Shown: piece after piece, positions 26,907-34,647 of the stretch
Numbering within the stretch: position 1 is the stretch's first letter
How the letters are laid out: every line of letters begins with the position of its first letter
IMG/VR virus record: IMGVR_UViG_3300042863_002243
Location: 62,001-126,000 of that record
Length of the DNA stretch: 64,000 bases
Source of the DNA: a virus
Strand: one strand, 5' to 3'
The notes under the pieces: model-generated
What the model was told of the DNA's origin: nothing
Databases searched by the model: none
Seen by the model: the letters and a program-made list of their open reading frames with translations, nothing else
Program-made: the position numbers and the translations under genes

Positions 26907-27349
26907 AGAAGAAAGATTTCGATAAAGGATTTCAAATAGAAAGAGAAGAATGGACAGAAAAAATTAGAGAACTTTCTATTAGAATGAAAAATATTAGAGA
27001 ACTTGCAGATGTGCAGGTAGATCTTTATTATAATAGACAGATATTATTAGAATACTCTGCTAAGTTGGGTCAGGTAATGAGCAAGCTTAATGCTAAATTT
27101 AGAAAAGATAAGTCTAATAGATTAAAATACTATTCTGAAATGTCTCAAGTAAAATATGGGGCTAATGAAAAAACCCCTTTAATAGAAGGGGATCTTTCTG
27201 AATTAAAAGAAAGAATGGATCTTGTTGATGGACAAATATCTTTCCTTAACGAGACTATGAAAACTGTCGATCACATGCTTTATGGTGTGAAATCAAGAAT
27301 ATCTTTAGAGGAATATTTAAGATCAGGAGCGGTTAAAAATAACTATTAA
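26882..27349 (+). CDS. uvsY: UvsY-like recombination mediator
   Basis: The 155-residue product is all-helical and rich in charged residues, similar in size to T4 UvsY (137 aa). It shares the general layout of a Lys/Arg-rich central part with a K-x-x-Y-Y-S signature (RLKYYSEMSQVKYG) and a C-terminal helix pair ending in V-K-S-R-I-S. The gene lies directly in front of the UvsW helicase gene with a 2-base gap; uvsW and uvsY are also neighbours in T4, which strengthens the call. UvsY loads the UvsX recombinase on gp32-covered single strands. A uvsX gene is not in this window. Confidence 0.6.
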   Translation: MSEQQPNVEKKDFDKGFQIEREEWTEKIRELSIRMKNIRELADVQVDLYYNRQILLEYSAKLGQVMSKLNAKFRKDKSNRLKYYSEMSQVKYGANEKTPLIEGDLSELKERMDLVDGQISFLNETMKTVDHMLYGVKSRISLEEYLRSGAVKNNY

Positions 27350-27351
27350 TA

Positions 27352-28893
27352 ATGTTAAAATTTGTAGTAAGTGAAGATAGAAATTGGTTAAGTCTTATAG
27401 ATTACGAAGAGGAATTTGAAAGAAAACAGATTGATATATCTTTAACTAGAAAAATACATAATCATTATTTTCATCCATTAGTTAAGAAAAAACATTGGGA
27501 CGGAGCAATATGCTTTGTTGATAAAAGGTTACCTATTTGGAGAGTGCCTTCTGGACTTTGGTCTGAGGTATACCAGATATGCGAAAAATATAAAATAGAG
27601 GTAGAAATAAACGGACTAGAAAGAATCATCGATAATTCTTTTACCTTAGAAAAATACACTGAATGGTGTAATAAATTCTTTAAGGGGGGTGTCGGAGGGG
27701 ATCCTGAAAAAATGCCTAGGGATTACCAAATAGAAACAGCATGGAAGATTATAAAATTTAAACTTTCTGTTTCCGAGGTAGCAACAAGTTCTGGTAAGAC
27801 CCTAATCGCTTTTATGGTAATGGCTTATCTTAAGGAGGTTTTAAAGGTGAAAAAATTCCTTATGGTAGTTCCTAACACCAATCTAGTTATACAAGGATCT
27901 GAAGATTTTGAAGAATATGGTCTAGAGAAATTAGAAGACTGCGAGATACAACAAATTCATGGATCTAATAAGAAAAAGATCTCTGGTGGATTAATGATAG
28001 GTACATATCAATCTTTAGTTAAAATGGATCCTGAATTTTTTGATGATGTGGAAGCTGTATTTGTAGATGAATGTCACCAAGCTCAAAGTGCATCTATTAA
28101 AAAGGTAGTTGCATTATGTAAAGACTCTAAATGGAGATTTGGGCTATCTGGAACATTAGCTAATAAAAATACTGCAGAGTATTTAACTATACAACAATTT
28201 CTTGGACCTTTAATTATGGAGATTTCTCCAAAGTTTTTATTTGATAACAAATATGCTACTCCTGTTTCTATTAAGATAGTTAAAATGGATTGGATGGACG
28301 AGGAAGTTAAAGAGAAGCTTGCTACATTAAAAGAAACTAAAAATGAGATGGAGGGTAACGAGCTTTTTAATCTAGAAAGAAAGCTTGTTGTTAATTCTGA
28401 CAAGAGACTTAATTATATTATAAATTTTGTTCTTAAAACATCAAAGAATTCTCTTTTACTTTTTCAATCTGTTGGCGAGGGATATGGTAAAAGAATATAT
28501 GACGGAATAAGAGAAGGGTCTAATGATAGAGAGGTTTATTATATAGACGGTGACACTGCTCCTGATAAAAGAGATATTTTCACTAAAAGAATGGAAGAAG
28601 GTATTAATAAAGTAATGGTTGCTTCTTTTGGCACTATGTCTACTGGTATATCTGTTAAAAATATACACAATATATTTCTTATTGAATCATATAAATCTGA
28701 AGTACTGATTAAGCAGAGTTTAGGTAGGGGGATGAGACTATTTGATGGTAAAGAGAAAGTTAATATTATAGACTTTGTTGATGACTTCTCTTTTGGTGGA
28801 AAAGACAACTATTTGCTTAAACATTCTAAGGAAAGAATTGAAATTTATAAAAAAGAGCAATTTGAATACAAGATATATGAGATCAAAATTTAG
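27352..28893 (+). CDS. uvsW: UvsW-like superfamily 2 helicase
   Basis: The 513-residue product matches T4 UvsW in length (503 aa). An N-terminal domain of about 120 residues is followed by RDYQIETAWK, a Walker A-like TSSGKT, the DEAH-type VDECHQ, the motif III FGLSGTL and the motif VI QSLGRGMR. UvsW unwinds R-loops and branched recombination intermediates and helps to switch T4 from origin-dependent to recombination-dependent replication. Its place after the SSB, primase and UvsY-like genes fits. A candidate late promoter begins just after its stop. Confidence 0.92.
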   Translation: MLKFVVSEDRNWLSLIDYEEEFERKQIDISLTRKIHNHYFHPLVKKKHWDGAICFVDKRLPIWRVPSGLWSEVYQICEKYKIEVEINGLERIIDNSFTLEKYTEWCNKFFKGGVGGDPEKMPRDYQIETAWKIIKFKLSVSEVATSSGKTLIAFMVMAYLKEVLKVKKFLMVVPNTNLVIQGSEDFEEYGLEKLEDCEIQQIHGSNKKKISGGLMIGTYQSLVKMDPEFFDDVEAVFVDECHQAQSASIKKVVALCKDSKWRFGLSGTLANKNTAEYLTIQQFLGPLIMEISPKFLFDNKYATPVSIKIVKMDWMDEEVKEKLATLKETKNEMEGNELFNLERKLVVNSDKRLNYIINFVLKTSKNSLLLFQSVGEGYGKRIYDGIREGSNDREVYYIDGDTAPDKRDIFTKRMEEGINKVMVASFGTMSTGISVKNIHNIFLIESYKSEVLIKQSLGRGMRLFDGKEKVNIIDFVDDFSFGGKDNYLLKHSKERIEIYKKEQFEYKIYEIKI

Positions 28894-28898
28894 AATTC

Positions 28899-28910
28899 GG
28901 ATATATAAAA
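28899..28910 (+). promoter_or_regulatory. GGATATATAAAA box, candidate late promoter
   Basis: The box lies directly after the UvsW stop and 18 bases before the ATG of the tagged protein at 28928. It is nearly identical to the box before the second MoxR gene (60769). Confidence 0.5.
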
Positions 28911-28927
28911 GAAATAATTAAATCTCA

Positions 28928-29527
28928 ATGAGAAACATCAAAGAATATAGAGATTTCTGTATTAATGAATCTGAAGAATTATTCTTTAGCAGACACTTAG
29001 GAAATGATGCTAAGACATATGGTGATAGGGCTAAAAATCATTATAACCTACCTGAAGATGCTAGTATATTACAAAAAACTCAAAGGTTCTTTGGGTACAT
29101 CGAAGACAAGCTAAACAATATTGCACAAGCAGGACAAGATATAACAAGACAAAATAGAGCTGTTAGAGGCGGGGGTTTAAATACTGGATATGAAATGTTA
29201 TTCGGTCTTCCGGCTATTGTACCAGGAGTACTTAAAAGAGTATTCGGACCTACTAAATATGAGATTTCTAAAAGAGTACCAGCTAAGGATGAAGATGTAG
29301 ATGTTGAGTTCATGAGACACACAAATGAGGATTTTGCTAAAAATGAACTACCGAACATTAAAACTGAGCAACAATTAGAAGATAATATCACCGAGCTTTA
29401 TCAAAAAGCTCAGGTTAATAAAGGACAGGTACCTGCTCTAGATGATATAGGAATGAATAGAGCTTACCTTTATTATACAAAACAAAAAAATCCTAATCAA
29501 CCTATATTCCAACCAAATAACGCATAA
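28928..29527 (+). CDS. Unknown protein with capsid-targeting-like tag
   Basis: The 199-residue product begins MRNIKEYRDFCINESEE, fitting the recurrent N-terminal tag with an I-N-E/S site. Beyond it no family was recognised. Residues about 75-115 are small and hydrophobic (GYEMLFGLPAIVPGVLKRVF), possibly an amphipathic or membrane-active helix. The C-terminal half is charged and helical. It is preceded by a GGATATATAAAA box and followed 4 bases later by another late-type gene. If the tag is cleaved as in T4, the mature protein would start at about residue 15 and reside inside the head. Confidence 0.55.
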   Translation: MRNIKEYRDFCINESEELFFSRHLGNDAKTYGDRAKNHYNLPEDASILQKTQRFFGYIEDKLNNIAQAGQDITRQNRAVRGGGLNTGYEMLFGLPAIVPGVLKRVFGPTKYEISKRVPAKDEDVDVEFMRHTNEDFAKNELPNIKTEQQLEDNITELYQKAQVNKGQVPALDDIGMNRAYLYYTKQKNPNQPIFQPNNA

Positions 29528-29531
29528 AAAA

Positions 29532-30284
29532 ATGAAAAAATTCTCTTTAGTAATAGAAAAGAAAAGACAAGACTTAAAAGAAGCAGAACTTGTAACTGAA
29601 AGAAATCAGTATTTAGATTTCTCTAAGAAGTACAATAAAGAACATGGTGTTTCTGGACCTTTTGATAAAAAATTCAAAGGTGATGAAAAATCACAGGAAG
29701 AGTACATGCAAGGTCTTTCAATGGCTTGGGACGAGTACAAGAAAAAGAAAGGTATTAAACTTAAATCTAATAGCAAAGACTTTGCTTTCAAAAAGAAAAT
29801 GAATGAGTCTAAATCTTCTGATATGGCTAAGCAGATGATCGGTGATGGCGGAGATCCTAACTATCATTTTGTTACTATGTGTGACGATTACATGTTTGAG
29901 AAAGAAGATGCTATGATGAATTATAGTAAAGAGCCAATGTCTGCTCCTTTAAAGATCAAAACCACACCGGATTTTGGAATCTATACATTCGGTCCTTTTA
30001 TGAATATAGAAGAATCAAAAATGTTTGCTGAAAGCATCGAATTAGATGAGATCAACGGACCAAGAATGGTAACTATACAAGACAGAAAAAATGGTGAAGT
30101 ATTCTCTAAATTCTTATCATGTAAAATGCAACCAGTTTGGGACGAGCATATTGAAGAGCATGTAGGAAGCATGGAAGATGAAGAAGACGAAGAAGAGGAA
30201 GAAGATCCTAACATGGAATACACTTATGGTGATGAAGATGAAGGTACTGACGATGTAGTTTACGATGAGGATGAGGAGGAATAA
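29532..30284 (+). CDS. Unknown protein with extreme acidic C-terminus
   Basis: The 250-residue product starts MKKFSLVIEKKRQ, a possible diverged version of the tag (V-I-E). It has a basic, helical first half (Lys/Asp/Glu rich) and a compact middle domain (YHFVTMCDDYMF; FGIYTFGPFMNIEES). The terminal 45 residues are almost entirely Glu, Asp, Tyr and Gly. Such acidic tails occur in scaffolding, internal head or DNA-mimic proteins, none of which can be proven here. The TAA is followed within 3 bases by the next start, suggesting coupling. Confidence 0.5.
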   Translation: MKKFSLVIEKKRQDLKEAELVTERNQYLDFSKKYNKEHGVSGPFDKKFKGDEKSQEEYMQGLSMAWDEYKKKKGIKLKSNSKDFAFKKKMNESKSSDMAKQMIGDGGDPNYHFVTMCDDYMFEKEDAMMNYSKEPMSAPLKIKTTPDFGIYTFGPFMNIEESKMFAESIELDEINGPRMVTIQDRKNGEVFSKFLSCKMQPVWDEHIEEHVGSMEDEEDEEEEEDPNMEYTYGDEDEGTDDVVYDEDEEE

Positions 30285-30286
30285 AA

Positions 30287-30733
30287 ATGATGAATCAATT
30301 ACAAAGTCAAGCTCTATATCCAGTACTGCAACACTATACTGGTGAAAAGATAACTTCAATATCTGTTCTTGATGATCATAATCTTATTTTTAATACTTTC
30401 ATTGGTGATGATGGTTTTGTTAATCAGAACACAGATGGAGATTGGGAAATAATAATAGAAAACAAAATTGTCTATACAATAGAGAAGGATGTTTTTGAGG
30501 TTCTTGTAAAACCAAGTAGAAAAAGTTCATTAGAGAATTACGTTGGTATTCTTAATGATCTTTTTAATGATAAAAAAATAAGCAATAGATCAAGGATATT
30601 GGTTTTTAATATCCTCCTATTTCTAGAAGAATATATAATAAACTCAGACTTTCTTCCAAAGAAGAATTTAAGAGTTGGTCCTTTTAGTATTTTTAATTAC
30701 AAGGGGAATAAATTTGTTTACTGTTTAAATTAA
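30287..30733 (+). CDS. Hypothetical protein
   Basis: The 148-residue product has an N-terminal part with beta strands (KITSISVLDDHNLIF; GDWEIIIENKIVYTI) and a helical C-terminal half ending in a short beta hairpin. No family or motif was recognised and no membrane segment is present. It is tightly packed between two genes (2 and 3 bases). Inside its coding sequence, AGGATATT and AATATCCT at 30593-30615 form a perfect 8-bp stem around a 7-base loop, which may be chance. Confidence 0.45.
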   Translation: MMNQLQSQALYPVLQHYTGEKITSISVLDDHNLIFNTFIGDDGFVNQNTDGDWEIIIENKIVYTIEKDVFEVLVKPSRKSSLENYVGILNDLFNDKKISNRSRILVFNILLFLEEYIINSDFLPKKNLRVGPFSIFNYKGNKFVYCLN

Positions 30734-30736
30734 AAA

Positions 30737-32770
30737 ATGTCTGGAATAAAATATTTAGCCGATATCTACGAAAAAAAAGGAAAGGATTTTATAGAAAAAC
30801 TTTTCAGCCAGGAACTTAGTGTTACTGAGAATCTTGATGGATCATCTTTTTCTTTCGAAAAAGATTTTACTGGTGACAATATTTCTTTTTATAAAAAAGA
30901 TCAGGAAAATCCTATAACTAAAGTTGATAGGATATTAATGAGATACTACGATAAGCCTATAAATTATATAGATTCCCTTCCGGAGTCAGTAAAAGCTGAG
31001 ATACCAAAAGGATGGAGATTTGGTATGGCTTATTTTCCTAATACAAAGCCAGTAAGAATTGAATATGAAAGACTTCCAAAAAATCATTTAATTCTAACAC
31101 ATATTCTTGTAAGGGACGAATTTGGCGAAACCACAAGAACTATACAGGAGAAAGACGAACTAGATGAATGGGCAGATAAGCTCGGAGTAGAAAAAGCACC
31201 TATTATTTTCCAAGGAAAATTAAACGACGATCAGAAAATGTCTATTATGGATTTTTTATCAACTCCATTAATGGATTTAAAAACACGTTTCAAGACTGAA
31301 AGTTTTTCTAAGTATCTAATATCTTTATTAAATCCAGAAATAATTAAGACCACTTTAGGTAAGGATTTACAAGGAGAGATAGACTCCTTGGTTTTTAGAT
31401 TCGAGGAAGATGGTAAGGAAGATGTTGTTTTAGCTAAAATGGTTGATCCAGTTTTTTATGAAATAACAAGAGATAGAAAAGTTACAAGGTCTTCTTACTT
31501 CCCTAGCGACATTTATTCTCTTTGTCTAATAGATATTATGAATTTCATATTAGAAAGAGGTGTAGAGAGCTTTAGCGCAGAAGGAACTGAGCCTGAGGAG
31601 AGGTATATTAATTTTGTATTCTCCGTTTTTAAAACTTTTTCGTACGAAGAGGGAGAAAGATATATTGGTGCAGACTTTGATAAACCTGAGTATCTTAAAT
31701 CTGAAAACTTTGACATTAATAAGGAACTAATAGTCGATAAAGATGTTGTTGAGTATTTAGATAAAGATGAAGTTTATTGTGATATCCTCCAAATGGTATT
31801 AAATTCATTTAGAAAATTCAAAAGAAAACCTCATGGGTTTTTCACTGAGGGTCTAATAGAACAATTCAATCTTCTTGTTGAAGAGATAGCTGATTATATA
31901 AATGCTAAAAGAAAAGATAGGATAGAAGAATCTTTAGGAGTTCCCACATTTGTTTGGTTTAAAAAAACAGGAAGTAGATTTAAAATCACTGACGATGAAT
32001 CTTTAGAAGATGAAATAGATTTAGATTCTATTATAGAAAATACAGTATTTAATGAGTCTGATCTATTATCCGAATCATTAAATGATATCAATGAAAAAGA
32101 TGACGAATCTATTGAAGAATTAAAAAAATCCGAAGATGACGCATCTGAGTTCTTTTCATTTAAAGATTTTAAAAAAGTGGTATCAACTCATAAAGAGAAA
32201 AAGAAAACAAAAATATTAAATGAGGAAAACCAAAAAGTTAATTTAATAATTGGTAAATTCCAGCCATTTAATAACGGACACCTTAAAATGTGTACAAGAC
32301 TTAAAAAAGAAAATGACCTCCCCGTTTTTCTTTGTGTAGTTCATCCAGGAGGAGAAACTTCATCTAAAAAATACCCTTTTTCCGAAGAGGCTATTAAGAA
32401 GTCTATAGGATCTTTAACAGCAGAAAATGATAAATTATTTGCTGGTTATAAAATAGTTCCTACTGATCTTTTAGAAGATGCTATTAAATCTATTGCAGAG
32501 AATGTAAATCCTATATCAGTTTGTATAGGAGAGAAAGACTTCGAGAATATGGTTTTACAAAGAGACTGGGTTAGAAATAAATACGATCTTAATGGAAATG
32601 ATATTGAAATATTTAAAACTCCATATTGGTCTAATAATGAAGAGATAAGATCGTATATACAAAATACAGATTTCCAGAAATTCAAAAATAAAGTACCTAA
32701 ATCTATTGCTGTTCTTTTTAATGAGTTTGTAAAGGAAATTCAAGAATCTTCTAATGAAGATAATATATAA
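30737..32770 (+). CDS. Fusion of RNA-ligase-like domain and NMNAT-like nucleotidyltransferase
   Basis: The 677-residue product has two domains. Residues 1-250 resemble an Rnl2-type nucleotidyltransferase: V-T-E-N-L-D-G-S-S-F aligns with the ligase motif I (E-K-I-H-G-T-N-F in T4 Rnl2). A motif III-like GWRFGMAYF, a motif IV-like EIDSLVFRF and a motif V-like VLAKMVDP follow. The catalytic lysine position is Asn32, so ligase adenylylation is probably lost. Residues about 500-677 form a cytidylyltransferase-type domain with IIGKFQPFNNGH (residues 504-515) and a late N-N-E-E-I-R-S-Y-I, as in NMN adenylyltransferases; the usual first His of HxGH is Asn512. Between them sits a tag-like FFSFKDFKKV (472-481). 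Function may be regulatory, or NAD- or RNA-end-related. Confidence 0.6.
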   Translation: MSGIKYLADIYEKKGKDFIEKLFSQELSVTENLDGSSFSFEKDFTGDNISFYKKDQENPITKVDRILMRYYDKPINYIDSLPESVKAEIPKGWRFGMAYFPNTKPVRIEYERLPKNHLILTHILVRDEFGETTRTIQEKDELDEWADKLGVEKAPIIFQGKLNDDQKMSIMDFLSTPLMDLKTRFKTESFSKYLISLLNPEIIKTTLGKDLQGEIDSLVFRFEEDGKEDVVLAKMVDPVFYEITRDRKVTRSSYFPSDIYSLCLIDIMNFILERGVESFSAEGTEPEERYINFVFSVFKTFSYEEGERYIGADFDKPEYLKSENFDINKELIVDKDVVEYLDKDEVYCDILQMVLNSFRKFKRKPHGFFTEGLIEQFNLLVEEIADYINAKRKDRIEESLGVPTFVWFKKTGSRFKITDDESLEDEIDLDSIIENTVFNESDLLSESLNDINEKDDESIEELKKSEDDASEFFSFKDFKKVVSTHKEKKKTKILNEENQKVNLIIGKFQPFNNGHLKMCTRLKKENDLPVFLCVVHPGGETSSKKYPFSEEAIKKSIGSLTAENDKLFAGYKIVPTDLLEDAIKSIAENVNPISVCIGEKDFENMVLQRDWVRNKYDLNGNDIEIFKTPYWSNNEEIRSYIQNTDFQKFKNKVPKSIAVLFNEFVKEIQESSNEDNI

Positions 32771-32779
32771 TTAAAAAAA

Positions 32780-33616
32780 ATGAAGAAGATATTAAGCTTT
32801 AAAGATTTTTCACTATACGAATATCAAAAATTTGACAACTCACTATACAATAAAATTAACGAAGCTACATTTACGGACGAGGTGGAGAAAAGAAAATATG
32901 ATCCGGTAGCTTTCAAAAAAATGAGGGCTGCAGTTTTCTTTCTAAACGCACAATATCCTTTCTTTGGAGGTCTTTTGTCTAGATTAATCATTAGAGAAAA
33001 TAGAGGTATAAAAACAATGTGTACTGATGGAGTAAGTATTCACTACAGCCCAGGATTTGTACATGAACATACTGATGATGAAATAATGTGGGTAATAGCC
33101 CATGAGGTTTTACATTGTGCTTTATTACATTTCCTAAGAATGCCAGGAAAGGATTCTAAAACAGTAAGTATATGGAATTATGCTACAGATTATGCTTTAA
33201 ATCAGATGCTTACACCAGTCGATGAATCAAATCCAGGTAATCCTAAGCCTAGCGAAAAGAGAGGAGACTCTATAGGTAAAATGCCAAAGGGAGCATTATA
33301 TCCTGGATGTGGAAGAGTTTCTTACGATAAAGAATTTGTTGGATTATCTGCTGATAGCATTTATGGTATTTTAATTAAAAATGGATTTCAACCAGATCCG
33401 GAAGATTCGCAAGCTGTTAATCCTCCACCACCTCCACCACCACCAGCTCCTCCACAGATACCTGTAGTCGGAGATATTATATTCGACCCAGCTAGTGGTA
33501 ACTACGGTGTGGTAAATAGCGTAGATGAAGATAATGATTCAGTGGATTATGATCCTATACCAAAATCTAAGGTTCCTGAATATATTAGAAAAAAATACGA
33601 GCAAGACAATTTATAA
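32780..33616 (+). CDS. DUF2201-type HExxH metallopeptidase-like protein, copy 1, tagged
   Basis: The 278-residue product begins MKKILSFKDFSLYEYQKF (tag with L-Y-E). Its core contains the zinc-binding motif H-E-V-L-H-C-A-L-L-H (residues 108-117) followed by WNYATDYALNQML, the pattern of the putative metallopeptidase domain that in bacteria is paired with a VWA-like domain (DUF2201). After a proline-run linker (PPPPPPPPAPP) it ends in a small beta domain with VVGDIIFDPASGNYGVV. A paralogue with the same order of parts is at 62294. The VWA partner follows after 9 bases and a MoxR ATPase comes next, giving a complete three-gene cassette. Proteolytic activity is unproven. Confidence 0.78.
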   Translation: MKKILSFKDFSLYEYQKFDNSLYNKINEATFTDEVEKRKYDPVAFKKMRAAVFFLNAQYPFFGGLLSRLIIRENRGIKTMCTDGVSIHYSPGFVHEHTDDEIMWVIAHEVLHCALLHFLRMPGKDSKTVSIWNYATDYALNQMLTPVDESNPGNPKPSEKRGDSIGKMPKGALYPGCGRVSYDKEFVGLSADSIYGILIKNGFQPDPEDSQAVNPPPPPPPPAPPQIPVVGDIIFDPASGNYGVVNSVDEDNDSVDYDPIPKSKVPEYIRKKYEQDNL

Positions 33617-33625
33617 AATCGTAAT

Positions 33626-34609
33626 ATGAAAACAACAATAACCGGAATAAGAATCCAAGAAATGGATCCACCTGCAGGAACGGGAGGAACAGGACCAACT
33701 CCGCCACCACCACCTATTGGAGATCCTGAAAACGTTGATAAATGGAAAGAAGATGAGGATGAGAAAAAAAGGGATCAAGATGGAAAACCAGAAGAAGAAG
33801 ATGATGAGGATACTTTCGAAAGAGGCTTAACTGGAGGTGGAGGAACTTCTAATGTTGGGGGAGTATTACCAACAGGATCTCTAGGAGATCTTGGTGGAGA
33901 TTCTGGATTAAATGGTGAAACATTAGGAGAAGAATGGGAGACATCATTAAAAAGATCAGAAAATGCTGGAAACGTACCTGCTTCTGTTAAAAGAGCATTA
34001 GATAAATTAAAAAGACCTGTTATTGATTGGAAATCTGAACTTGAGAAATATATTGATGATGCAGTATCAAAAACTAAATATAAATTACCTGCTAGAAGAT
34101 TTATTGGAGGCGGTGATGCTCAATACGGATATAAAAGATATAAAGAGGACTTTGAGAACTTAGTGATTGCTATAGACACATCAGGATCTATAACTAGACC
34201 TATGATTGAGCAATTTCTTTCAGAGACAATGAAAATTACAGAGGATTACGCTCCACAAAAAACAGTAATACTTTATTGTGATACCCAAGTTTATGCCCCA
34301 GATATTTTAGAACCAGGAGATACTCCAGATTTTAATAAGATTGCTGGAGGTGGGGGAACTAATTTTTGGCCTCCTTTTAAATGGGTGGAAAAAAACATAC
34401 TTGACGTGGGTGAAACCCCAACGGTATTTATATACTTCACTGATGGATTTGCAGAATTTCCTAAATCATCCGAATACGGAATAGATGGTTATGATGATAG
34501 ATGTATTTGGGTATTCTTATCTTTTAATGGAGAGCCTTTTGGAAACGATCAACCTTTTGGTGAAAGAATAGATATCACACTGGCAAATAAAGAAGTGGAA
34601 ACTATATAA
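33626..34609 (+). CDS. VWA-domain protein with MIDAS motif, copy 1
   Basis: The 327-residue product has a Pro/Gly/acidic low-complexity N-terminal region, in which G-I-R-I-Q-E-M could be a diverged protease site. A helical linker (VKRALDKLKRPVIDWKSEL) follows, then a von Willebrand A domain. The MIDAS residues are visible: D-T-S-G-S at 184-188, a G-G-G-G-T-N-F-W threonine, and F-T-D-G. VWA proteins of this type work with MoxR AAA ATPases to mature or remodel partner complexes. It lies between the metallopeptidase-like gene and the MoxR gene. The segment RRFIGGGDAQYG is shared with the second copy at 63232. Confidence 0.8.
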   Translation: MKTTITGIRIQEMDPPAGTGGTGPTPPPPPIGDPENVDKWKEDEDEKKRDQDGKPEEEDDEDTFERGLTGGGGTSNVGGVLPTGSLGDLGGDSGLNGETLGEEWETSLKRSENAGNVPASVKRALDKLKRPVIDWKSELEKYIDDAVSKTKYKLPARRFIGGGDAQYGYKRYKEDFENLVIAIDTSGSITRPMIEQFLSETMKITEDYAPQKTVILYCDTQVYAPDILEPGDTPDFNKIAGGGGTNFWPPFKWVEKNILDVGETPTVFIYFTDGFAEFPKSSEYGIDGYDDRCIWVFLSFNGEPFGNDQPFGERIDITLANKEVETI

Positions 34610-34614
34610 AAATA

Positions 34615-34624
34615 GATATATAAG
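34615..34624 (+). promoter_or_regulatory. GATATATAAG box, candidate late promoter
   Basis: The box sits in the 38-base gap before the first MoxR gene, 24 bases ahead of its ATG, and is followed by AAGGATG at the start codon, a fair ribosome binding site for this genome. Confidence 0.48.
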
Positions 34625-34647
34625 AAATAAAATAAGAAATATTAAGG

